Shown piece after piece: positions 15,001-22,295 of a stretch of DNA of 64,000 nucleotides. The stretch lies in the NCBI RefSeq assembly GCF_033807575.1, contig NC_084721.1:6944001-7008000 (forward strand), given 5' to 3'. A model generated the notes under the pieces. That model was not told the origin of the DNA, did no database searches, and saw only the letters and a program-made list of their open reading frames with translations. Positions within the stretch are counted from its first letter, which is position 1, and every line of letters starts with the position of its first letter. Source of the DNA: Cydia pomonella. Its lineage: Eukaryota; Arthropoda; Insecta; Lepidoptera; Tortricidae. Made by a program: the position numbers and the translations under genes.

Positions 15001-18000
15001 TGGTATATGACATTTATTTCAGTTCATAATTTATATAGTCGTGTTTCTACTATTTCCTGAAAATATTTTAATTTGTTCTAATACTTCTCATCATCTTCCT
15101 CGCGTTGTCCCGGCATTTTAGGTTAGGTTGTTAGGACCTTTAGGTTGTGCCCGGTGGTATGTTTTCGGAGTTTGGTTTGTTAGAGGCTACGGAACCCTTC
15201 AAAAATAACTCGAGATGCTCTTGGCCGGTTTTTATATTCTTCTGTCAGAGTAATAACCGTAAAATCATGACAGGCAGTCTTAGTTCAGGCGGTGACGGCA
15301 TCGAGCTTATTATCTTTGAGTAGAAGCGGCACCAGACGCATAAAAACCTGAACTTGATTTGATATTATCAGAGGCCAGAATTCGCGTCGCAGTTTGAATT
15401 GTTATTAGGGACAACTCATTTATCGACTTTCGATATACTCATATCGATACAATATAGAATACAACACATTAAAAAGATTAAAGTAAACGTAAACAACAAG
15501 CGGTCTTATCGCCGAAGAGCGATCTCTTACAGATAACTTTTAAGTAGTTGAAAATGCGAAATAGAGATGTGCAATAAAAGCAATGAAAACTTATAGTTTA
15601 TAGTTTCACATTTAATTACTTCAGTTCCGTGTTTTTCTTTTTCAATTTCACATTAAAAATATTTAGAGCTAGCAAATATTCCATTAATATCTTTATAGAA
15701 CCTAGTATACTGAATAACCTACCAGAAGATATTTATAAAAACAGCCTCGGCAATAAAAATACTTCTAAAATGGATTCAAGAATTTTCATCTTACATAACG
15801 GACGGGAATGTGTGATGGCGAGTGTTGCCTGCTATACGTTTGTTTGCCTATATATCTACACCTTCCTTAATTGTACTTACGTATTTACTACACATTAAGC
15901 ATGTAGTTGAGCGGAGTGATGCATTTGCACCACGCATAAACTTCTTTTAACAAGTTTCAGTGGTGTATCTTAGTATTAAGTCCTTTGTGTGATTTGTTGT
16001 GATATGAATAAATTAAAAAAAAATAGTACTCACCCTTTTCTCCATATTATCTATTTAAATTACTTCTTTTACAGTCAAATATGCGTGAACTATTATAACT
16101 TTTTAATGTTTGTTATTCTACATTGTATCGATAGATGTGTATTGGAAGATTCGGAAGTCGATAAATGAGAACTCCCTATGACAGTTCAAAAATACCATAA
16201 TAATTTTGGACTCTGGATATTACTCGGCGTTATCGGTGTTAGTGCTTCACTGGTAATAATGGCAGTAGTATCAAATCGAAAACAGCTTTTTAAGTTAGCA
16301 TACTAACTGTACATTTAAGTAGATAAATTATGAATGTCTTATAAAGTTTAAAGAGAGATTAATAGGGAGGTCATTTTGTACAATCGTATTTTCAATTAGT
16401 TGGAATAGTTATGTAAACTAACATTTACGGGTGCGTATATTAATTGTCATTTGAATACAATTGATTAAATAATACAAGTCCTGTTTTTATTCAGTCACAC
16501 CCAAATATAGCAATCATATCAAAGCGGTAGTGTAACTTGCGTTAGGCGCGCACGTCAGAAAGCATGGTTTTGGTACCTAGATTAATCGAATTAGATTTCT
16601 AAGAAATATATAATAGCCTAAACATTGGCTCTGCCTTGGTATGGGTTAATTTACTTACTAGAAAGCGTTAAAATTTTACAGAAGATAAAATTGTTTAATA
16701 TACATTTTTTACAGTGCCGGACGTACTGAACTGAAAATAGTCGCTGCTACGTAATTCGTTGCCGAATAAACCCAAACATTCGTTGGGAAGGGCCGACATA
16801 CTTTTGTTTATAGTATATGTATATTACCGTACATGTACAGGCAGCATCTAAGGTAGTGGATTACCCTACGTCAAAAGTACCTACTGTTCTATAACAGCGT
16901 AACAAAATGAAATAAAATATGTCCTTAACATTGACATGTATATAAGGACGGGCCTTACGTGCCTAAGAATGGTAGTTCAGTGGAGTTACTCACGAATCGA
17001 GCCAATCAGTCTAACGCGTTGCGACCAATCGCGCGCATGATGCGAACTCATCAACCAATCGCGTTGTGGCGTTAGACTGCACGATTGGCTCGAATTCCCG
17101 TACCCGTAAGACCCGTCCTTAGATATACGTCAATGGTCTCTATATGCAGGTAGATATATGGACGTTTGGGCCGTTAGAAAACTTTTTTTTTTTTACGAAG
17201 TCTGTTGTGGATACTACTTTTGTGTGACGAAGCCTGCTTTGTGGATTGGTATTGTATTTAATTCAGAACCAATTGACATGTGTTTGAGAATAAATTAACT
17301 GAAGGCGCAATTAGATTGTAACAGATACATACTTTTGAACGCGAAGTGTAGAGATTTATCTCTATTTGGAAAAGTTATCCAGGGTGGCAGATACATTAGG
17401 CGAGTTGTTTCATCCGCTACTATTGATGCTGACTGTACTTTCAACCACATTCGTGAACTGACAATGGACCAATAAACCTTACTGCAGCGACAGCAATGAT
17501 CAGTTAAGAGTGTTGTTGCTATTATAGCGGCGTCATTTGTTACAAATATGTACACACCATCTACGAGTGCGTCTCCGTTCGCAAAAGGAATTCGCAAAGT
17601 CATATAAGCTTACATCATCGTTTTGTCCATGTTTTTTTAAATTACTTGGGTGTAGCTATCATAGCCAAACTGGTTTTGTATGACCTTGGAGTTTATCACA
17701 GAAATAAAGATAAAGATAGTTTACTATTCAAATAGGCATATTACAATGCGCTTATGAACGTCAAATAAGGCTACACCGGCTCTAACCCTACACCTCTGAC
17801 CCGAGAAGATTTAAGTCCCCCCTCAATTGGAGGAGGGTATCCCAATATGGACCGGCAAGAAACTCGGCGGGACACATCTTTTCAAAACATTACATCTTAT
17901 AATTAACATGCATTAAATAAGAAAAAAAATACAATTTAGATTACTATAGAAATCATGCAATTACATACAGTAGCTACTTCTCTTTATAGAAATTTGGTAA

Positions 18001-20597
18001 ATATATATATATATATAAATGTCATATCAAACCATATTAAATATTTACATATGCAATCTGTGTGTATAATTTTAATATATCAGACTTTAGATATTAAAGC
18101 GCTGGTGGCCTAGCGGTAAGCAATAAGCAATGGCGCGGGCACAGACCCCGGCTCATACCAATGAGGTTTTCGGAACTGTAGGAAATATCATTTGATATTT
18201 ACCAGTCGCTTTCGGTGAAGGAAACCGGACATTAGTCCAGCCGGTTACGGTTATTAGTACGGTACGGTACAATAAGGCCTGATGATGTTGTGTTGATATC
18301 TGACAGTAAGCACAGCATTCAACAAAGTTTGGAACAATGGAGGGAAGCCCTGGAAAATAATGGATTAAAAATAAGTAGGACAAAAACAGAATACATGGTC
18401 TGCCACTTTAACCGCGTGCATCCAACCGATACTGATATCACATTAGACAATATTAAGCTACCACAAGTTAACAAATTTAAATATCTTGGATCGGTGATAT
18501 CAGACGATGGTACGATAGACGCGGATGTTACGCACAGAGTTACAGCAGGGTGGAACAAATGGCGCCAACTTACTGGAGTTATGTGTGATGCAAGGATGCC
18601 AGTAAGAACCAAGGGCAAAGTGTATAAGACTGCAATAAGACCGGCAATACTATATGGCACGGAAACTTGGGCTGCTAAGAATATACACACACAGAAACTT
18701 CACACCGCCGAAATGCGAATGCTAAGATGGTCGAGTGGTGTCACGCTAAAAGACAAAGTTCGCAATGAATATATTCGAGGTAGTCTAAAGGTGGCTCCGA
18801 TTGCTGATAAACTCGCAGAAACCAGACTCAGATGGTATGGCCATGTGATGCGTAGGCCAGACGATTATGTCGTGAAGAAGTGCCTTTCCATCGCAACATG
18901 CAAAAGGGGAAGTGGTAGACCGCTAGCCACATGGCTAACGACTGTCCAAAGGGACATGAAAATTCTCTCATTAGGATGCAATGACGTATATGACCGCAAC
19001 AAATGGCGTGGCATGGTTAAGAAAGCCGACCACGTGTAGCGGGACAAAGGCGAGGACAAAGAAGAAGACGGTACAATAAGGCCTATATTTACCCTCTAGG
19101 CAAAATGCCAGGATAACGCGAGAAGGAAGAGTTACGCAGCAGTCATGAAATCAAGAAGATTACATGAAGAAACTAGGTAATTCTTTTGAATTTGAAAAAA
19201 TCCTTAAAAATCGTTTTAAATAGTATGTAATTTGGTTTGTTAGTAAAATAGCCTATTCGTGTCGTCAATTCGTCTGTGTCTAGGTGCATATACAGCTAGG
19301 GTTGCCATACTTATTCGGAATGGATACGGGTCAATGGGGAAGTAATCAGGAAAATTTGTCGTTACCGTGCAGGTATAGAAACAATTTGGTTAAACAGAGA
19401 TAATTGTGACAATTTATATACGTATTCTACAGCGGTGTTGATATACGGGACGCGATACTTATATACGGTGACAGTCCCGTATATACGGGATGTATGGCAA
19501 CCTTACATATACCTAAACTTTCATGTTCAAAACAGTTACACGAAACAACCAAAACAATTTCCATTGCAACGAGTATTAACCCTAATTTAACGTTTATGCG
19601 TCGTTGAAACAATTGACATTGATTAATCCACATTGTTATGTCTGGGCACTTTTTTCAATATAATTGGTTCTGGACACTCACATGGCTCCAGCGTCAGTTA
19701 TAACATATGCTTGTATACTACTAACATATATTGAAGGAATTCTTCAAGAAACAAGACGTTTCTTTATTTGCTTGTCTTTTCATTTCATACAATGTACAAT
19801 AAAGCGGTTCTCACACTGGCGCCGTATCCGAAAACCATATCAATGTGATAACTGTTTGCAGTTGGTAGCCCGGCCGCTGGAGCTGGTGCTAGTCCCAGGC
19901 GAGCGCTACCCGGCGCAGCGCGCGGCGGGCGCCGCCGTGCCGCAGGAGCTGTCGCTTGTCGCACGCGACATGCCGCACATGGCGCGCTTCGTGTACGACA
20001 TGTACCTCGAGCGCGTGCGTGATCACCAACGACAAGAGGTACGTACTCCACCACTTAATTGGTACGCACTTCCATTATAAACGCAATCGGACCAATAACG
20101 ACTAAGTTTAAAAAGGCGGCCGTTTTTGACTGACTTACGGGCGCCATTCCCTTCTAATAGTGTAAAAACGTAAAAAGCAACACTGCGGGGTTGAATTATG
20201 TTCTACTATATTGTAATTATAACTTAGTTCCAATTCTGCACATCTGTGCTAGTATAGGAAACCTATGACAGCATAGTACGTGTTGTTAAGTACGCAATGC
20301 CGTTGCGTTATTACAACGCTGTTAGAGCAACGTTAAACGCGTGTCGCACATCAGTATAGTTTGCAATGTCAAATTGCCTGCGGTGCCAAATCTTGTCTTA
20401 TTTATGTGAAATATCTTATTTAAATATGATTAAATATTCAGCAGGCCCAGCAGACCTGGTCGGCGCCGGGCACGGCGCGCGCGGCCAAGTCGCGCGAGCC
20501 GCGACACTTCGTGCCGTCGCACCCCGGCGCCGACGACGACGACGACTTCCAGCCTACACAGATCGTCAACGAGGTCGATGAACCCGAACCCAACTAG
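3..20597 (+). CDS. AQR: Aquarius (intron-binding spliceosomal helicase), C-terminal 437 aa, 5' partial
   Basis: Seven exons read as one protein: 3-174, 720-987, 4967-5138, 6308-6478, 11381-11578, 19862-20038, 20442-20597 (stop TAG). All junctions are GT-AG and phases match. Aquarius is an SF1 RNA helicase of the spliceosome that binds introns upstream of the branch point. Visible helicase motifs are EESAQ in exon 2 (motif II position), GDHHQLPP (motif III), the TTYNGQKHLIRD segment in exon 4, KYQGQQND (motif V) and ASRARLGLYIFAR (motif VI) in exon 5. The tail is shorter than in vertebrates as I recall them and ends in an acidic run (five Asp) and EVDEPEPN. The window opens inside an exon, so the N-terminal part is off the left edge. 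Introns of 4.0, 4.9 and 8.3 kb are packed with transposons. Exon 4 carries a tandem array of its own 3' half. Identification is by recognised conserved sequence; confidence is high. Confidence 0.95.
207..262 (-). repeat. Short RTE/SINE tail remnant
   Basis: The stretch with GACGTCCACTGCTGCACAAA then GGCCTCCCCCAAGG is the reverse of the common lepidopteran RTE/SINE 3' end (GGGGGAGGCC...GCAGTGGACGTC). The same motif recurs at the end of the RTE remnant near 54470. Only about 55 bases are left, just inside AQR intron 1. Confidence 0.5.
1137..1376 (+). repeat. tRNA-derived SINE, family A copy 1
   Basis: The head has a pol III A box-like TGGCCTAGTGGG and B box-like GGGTTCAAATCC with tRNA-like spacing, followed by a body containing TTCGTGTGATGAGCA and ACAAGCCTTGTTGAGCTTA. 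Near-identical copies lie at 47435-47707 (+) and 30870-31005 (-). The body after the B box is not tRNA, so this is a SINE and not a tRNA gene. Confidence 0.8.
1381..1535 (+). repeat. Dispersed repeat with AGAGATCGCTTT motif, copy 1
   Basis: The motif GTTGTCTGGAAGAGATCGCT, then TTTTAGCGATAAGACCGCC, is followed by a T-rich stretch and an AATAAA/TATTG tail. It recurs at 24005-24140 (+) and, diverged and inverted, at about 15490-15545. It looks like the 3' UTR of a non-LTR retrotransposon; the clade is not determined. Confidence 0.6.
2443..3177. mobile_element. Mariner-type non-autonomous element, perfect 33-bp TIR
   Basis: The ends are exact inverted repeats of 33 bases starting TACGAGGGCTGATCCGAAAG. 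Similarity continues inward to about 90 bases, including the shared ATACTATTGTGAGGGAT. TA is present at each outer edge, as expected for Tc1/mariner target duplication. The 735-bp interior holds no transposase ORF, so it is a deletion derivative or MITE. Confidence 0.8.
5275..5525 (+). repeat. Dispersed repeat (CGGTCCGCCTGATGATAAG)
   Basis: The phrase CATACGGTCCGCCTGATGAT is related to CATACGGCCCGCCTGATGGT, which appears reversed at 12400-12600 in the next-but-one intron. It belongs to a dispersed lepidopteran repeat I cannot name. It contains no ORF of note. Confidence 0.45.
6391..7100 (+). repeat. 123-bp tandem array containing AQR exon 4 end and its splice donor
   Basis: Six head-to-tail units start near 6391, 6515, 6638, 6761, 6884 and 7007. 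Each includes the 3' half of AQR exon 4 (coding YNGQKHLIRDVIDK...GRPHK), the donor and about 38 bases of intron. Donor-like AAG|GTAAC or CAG|GTAAC boundaries recur exactly every 123 bases, after 6478 (the true exon end), 6601, 6724, 6847 and 6970. The sixth unit has lost its donor to a deletion of about 10 bases. Units 2 and 3 carry an in-frame TGA where unit 1 reads CGA. Only unit 1 keeps the conserved protein sequence. Confidence 0.9.
7109..9110. mobile_element. hAT-like element (8-bp TSD) carrying a CR1 insertion
   Basis: The outer ends are related inverted repeats (ATAGCTGGGCAGGAGT and the reverse of AGTGGTGTCCAGCTCTAT). Inside them lie arms rich in GTTAACGATTAACGAAGTTA at 7130-7260 and 8975-9100. 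The element is flanked by the direct repeat CAGATTGC at 7101-7108 and 9111-9118. Eight-base duplications and a T/CAG-GCTGG-type end are typical of hAT elements. It landed in the last unit of the 123-bp exon array. No hAT transposase is present; the middle is filled by a CR1-like LINE. Confidence 0.65.
7263..8534 (+). mobile_element. CR1-like non-LTR retrotransposon, 5' truncated, RT ORF 7287-8387
   Basis: An open frame of about 366 codons ends TTTTAA at 8387. It shows reverse-transcriptase motifs in order: DDQFGFRPGLST, FLDLSKAFD (first catalytic Asp), GVRQGGLSSP, LSYADDMVLL (catalytic DD) and KYLGHWV. The endonuclease domain is absent and no methionine start is obvious, so it is a 5'-truncated copy whose RT is still open. 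The 3' end is a short ATTGAATTG microsatellite (about 8509-8534), the kind of tail CR1 elements carry. It sits inside the hAT-like element, so it inserted later. A 6-base AATACC at both edges could be a target duplication but is weak. Confidence 0.75.
10317..10450. repeat. MITE-like repeat, family C copy 1
   Basis: It contains CTTTTCCGCACTAGTACG, then ATGTCGAAA, TGCACTGTAAAACGTTGTAC and GATACATGTGCGAATTTCCT. The last part is inverted near the end as GCACATGTATCGTAA. The same order of motifs occurs at 34708-34925 and, reversed, at about 36098-36250. Confidence 0.6.
12400..12600 (-). repeat. Dispersed repeat (GGCGGGCCGTATGC), reverse orientation
   Basis: On the - strand it reads GTGGCAAACAAGCATACGGC, CCGCCTGATGGTAAGC, then TACGCCTGCAACTCCATAC. 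It is related to 5275-5525. A phrase like this recurs in many lepidopteran genomes in my recollection, but I cannot assign the element. Confidence 0.5.
12829..13135 (+). repeat. tRNA-derived SINE, family B, with target duplication
   Basis: The head carries GTGGCCGAGTGG (A box) and GCGGGTTCAAATCC (B box), then a unique body and an RTE-like tail (GAGGCCTGTGCTCAGTAGTA, GGACGTATATAGCC) ending in TTATTATTTTATTATT. The flanks TAGAAGTTGTTT (12817-12828) and TAGAAGTTGCTT (13136-13147) differ by one base and look like the target duplication. The shared tail suggests mobilisation by RTE machinery. A degraded relative is at 18096-18263. Confidence 0.8.
13419..13554. mobile_element. MITE with ~50-bp terminal inverted repeats
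   Basis: The arms run from GTGACCG (13419) to CCATAAGGAC and from GTCCTTATGG to CGGTCAC (13554). They share the long central block CGTCCCACTTTGTCGCTTGC. ATTT abuts both ends and may be the target duplication. About 136 bp in total with no coding capacity; the superfamily is not assigned. Confidence 0.75.
14172..14384 (-). pseudogene. RTE-clade retrotransposon, C-terminal fragment
   Basis: The - strand reads about 70 codons ending ...WRVLVSEAKTHFGSLRY-stop, with PRYRWGDAVEADL before it. This is the conserved tail after the reverse transcriptase in RTE-type elements. A sister fragment with the same ending (VSEAKIYFGSLR) lies at 49948-50130. Catalytic domains are absent, so this is a 5'-truncated remnant. 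Confidence 0.7.
14597..14700 (-). repeat. tRNA-derived SINE, family C, reverse copy
   Basis: Reading the - strand gives a tRNA-like head (GTGCCTGAGCCAC region, GCTGGTTCGATTCCAGCCTG as B box, then GGGGCACTGGAGGCCTTGGT). It mirrors the forward copy at 14905-15010, so the two form an inverted pair about 200 bases apart. Confidence 0.65.
14905..15010 (+). repeat. tRNA-derived SINE, family C, forward copy
   Basis: GGTGGCCGAGTGGCTCAGGT (A box) and GCTGGTTCAATTCCAACCTG (B box) are followed by GGGGCACTGGAGGGTTTGGT and a T-rich segment. It lacks a tRNA acceptor-stem pairing and continues past the B box, so it is a SINE. It is paired with the reverse copy at 14597-14700. Confidence 0.65.
16965..17120. 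mobile_element. MITE with TAAGGACGGG ends
   Basis: The outer arms are TAAGGACGGGCCTTACG and the reverse of CGTAAGACCCGTCCTTA. The inner arms share CGAGCCAATC with AGTCTAACGC and their inverses. It is about 155 bp and has no ORF. Confidence 0.65.
17755..17915 (+). repeat. Dispersed repeat with GGACCGGCAAGAAACTCGGC, copy 1
   Basis: It contains GGCTCTAACCCTACACCTCT, GACCCGAGAAGATTTAA, GGAGGGTATCCCAATATGGA and CATCTTTTCAAAACATTACA. The same blocks occur in reverse at 51795-51955 inside a C1-THF synthase intron. It is likely a LINE 3' UTR; the clade is not identified. Confidence 0.6.
18096..18263 (+). repeat. Degraded SINE, family B
   Basis: GCGCTGGTGGCCTAGCGGTA is followed by a damaged B box (CACAGACCCCGGCTCATACC) and the body block CGGTGAAGGAAACC, matching 12829-13135. 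The RTE fragment at 18281 inserted just downstream of it. Confidence 0.6.
18281..19067 (+). mobile_element. RTE-like retrotransposon, 5' truncated, perfect 17-bp target duplication
   Basis: The frame opens at GATGAT (the catalytic Asp-Asp of the reverse transcriptase) and runs to TAG at 19039. Motifs are DDVVLISDS, LGSVISDDG, RPAILYGTETWA, RWYGHVMRRPDD and the terminal RGMVKKADHV. The finger, first palm and endonuclease parts are missing. Both sides carry ACGGTACAATAAGGCCT (18264-18280 and 19068-19084), fixing both ends exactly and showing that the truncation happened at insertion. The tail is short and GAA-rich. The frame is still fully open, which suggests a fairly recent insertion. Confidence 0.85.
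19298..19505. mobile_element. MITE, GGGTTGCCATAC ends, copy 1
   Basis: The ends are CTAGGGTTGCCATAC and GTATGGCAACCTTAC. The interior has TACGGGACGCGATACTTATA. A shorter related piece in the other orientation lies at about 32865-32945 (CCATCCGTCGC, ATCGCGTCCCGTA). Confidence 0.65.
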
Positions 20598-20982
20598 ACC
20601 ACATGAGCGGAGAAGCCTAGGCCCACGAATGGCAAGGTACTTAGATAACTTTTACCAGGCAAATGCTCTCCAAGTCTCACATATTTGGTAATACCAAATG
20701 CACAGTCCGACAGTGAACAACATACGATACGTAATCAGATTGTGGCTCACATTGTGAGCATGTTTCCTATGACCAGATGCCTATATTGCCTACGATTTAC
20801 TCGACTCTGCGACGAAACTGACGCTTCGAGTAAGGCATAGACCATTCCTTACCTAGCACAGCTGTGAGTAGCATTGCTACTAAAACTTGATTAAAACTTG
20901 TTCTGTTTTGTTCGTACGAATTCTGATTAGAATATTAATTCAGTGATTTTCATGCTTGTTTGTATTGTGTGCTGTATCTAGA

Positions 20983-20988
20983 AATAAA
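20983..20988 (+). terminator. Poly(A) signal AATAAA of AQR
   Basis: A canonical AATAAA lies 386 bases after the AQR stop codon in an AT-rich stretch, followed by another AAATAAATAAA run. It implies a 3' UTR of about 400 bases, ending before the convergent GPCR gene. Confidence 0.55.
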
Positions 20989-21789
20989 TAGAAATTTAAG
21001 ATTAAATAAATAAACATTGTCATTTTTAAATAGGTTTTTATTTGTAAAACATGAGGAATTGTCTCAAATAGCTGCCTTTTATACGATAAAAGGCAAAGGT
21101 CGGTTTAGACTTACCAGGTTAGCATATAAAAATTTTATATGTTATCAGGGAAAAACATGAGGCCATGTTTCACTTAATTTAATATAAACATATCGTTGCT
21201 ACATTACAGTACCAATGTTTTCGTAGCGCTACGCTCGTAGCCGATTTAAGCATTTTCCCGCTTTTTAGAGGAAAGCTACTTACGAACAGAGAACCGACTG
21301 AGCGGGTTCCCAGCACTCGTTAATGTCTATCGTAAATGTGTGTATGGAAATTACCGTCACTTTTCGTTCGTCAATCCGAAACAGTCTTGCTTTTCAATTA
21401 GCATTAGTTTTTCTTGGCTATGGCCCCTTTAATATTTATCACTATTTTATGCGACTAGTATTGTTTTATCTATAGTTCAATACGTATATACTGAAAGAGA
21501 TGGACTATTTTTAAACGCGCGCCACTAGATGCTATAGAGGGGGCACACAGTTTAAAAGTTTATCTCAAATAAGTACTCCAAATAGGTATAGCGCAAGCGC
21601 GTCAGAGGATAGACCTCTACTAGAGTGGCACCAAGTTAACTCTGCAGACTTTGAAGTAACAAAGTGTGGACTCCCACTATATTACATCCTATTTTAACAG
21701 GCCTGGCGTTTATGGTGGCACCACCACACTCCGTCACTACACAGTCTGTGTAGAGTTAGCTGCATCATATCAAATCCTGGAGCTTTTAA

Positions 21790-21919
21790 CCCTTTAACGG
21801 TCTTACGAGTATCAGTAATTACGGAAAATGTAACCCAGTCATTTTGAAATTAACTTTAAAATCATTGTTGTAAGGTGATCATTGTTGCCATATGAAATTG
21901 AAGTTTGCCCGTTAAAGGG
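21790..21919. mobile_element. piggyBac-type MITE with TTAA target sites
   Basis: The 130-bp element has ends CCCTTTAACGG and CCGTTAAAGGG, and is flanked on both sides by TTAA (21786-21789 and 21920-21923). TTAA duplication with CCC-starting inverted repeats is the piggyBac hallmark. It has no ORF. Confidence 0.75.
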
Positions 21920-22081
21920 TTAAATGTCATAAACCTCTAATTCATTATATTTGTATGAAATGGAGTGATACGATACGCCACGACGGGAGGCAGATATAAC
22001 TTTTCCGCCGGCGCAACTTCGCGACACTGAAACTAATGAGGTCAAATGCGCAAAGCTTACTGCAGGTGGCGCTGCAATCAT

Positions 22082-22239
22082 TTAAAACATATATGTCATT
22101 AAACTCCAAATCCAAAGAAACATACATAACATTGGTTTTTACAATGAGGTTATAAACGGCTCCTACTATCGGCACCCCAAAAGTCTGTAGTTTGTGGTGT
22201 ATGTTTCTTTGGATTTGGATTTTAATGACATGTTTTTTA
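22082..22239. repeat. Inverted-repeat element (hairpin MITE)
   Basis: The arms carry ATGTCATTAAACTCCAAATC then CAAAGAAACATACA on the left, and the complementary TGTATGTTTCTTTGGATTTG then ATTTTAATGACAT on the right, about 75 bases apart. It has no coding potential. Confidence 0.65.
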
Positions 22240-22295
22240 AGCGTTCTGCGTTTATCCTCATTGATACGACGATAACTTGTGTTTTAGGCAACGTA

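Larger units (their letters stand above)
11579..19861 (+). other. AQR intron 5 (8.3 kb), repeat-filled
   Basis: This is the longest AQR intron, between CAG|GTCAGT at 11578/11579 and TTTGCAG at 19861. It contains a dispersed repeat (12400-12600), SINEs (12829-13135, 14597-14700, 14905-15010, 18096-18263), TIR elements (13419-13554, 16965-17120, 19298-19505), an RTE C-terminal fragment (14172-14384), a LINE-tail repeat (17755-17915) and an RTE fragment (18281-19067). The remaining AT-rich stretches, for example 15010-16960, show no exon. Confidence 0.7.
20598..22295. other. Convergent spacer between AQR and the GPCR
   Basis: It starts with the AQR 3' UTR to about 21010. It then holds AT-rich sequence, a piggyBac-type MITE (21790-21919) and a hairpin element (22082-22239). 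The GPCR 3' UTR must lie in the right part; no convincing - strand AATAAA could be singled out. Confidence 0.6.
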
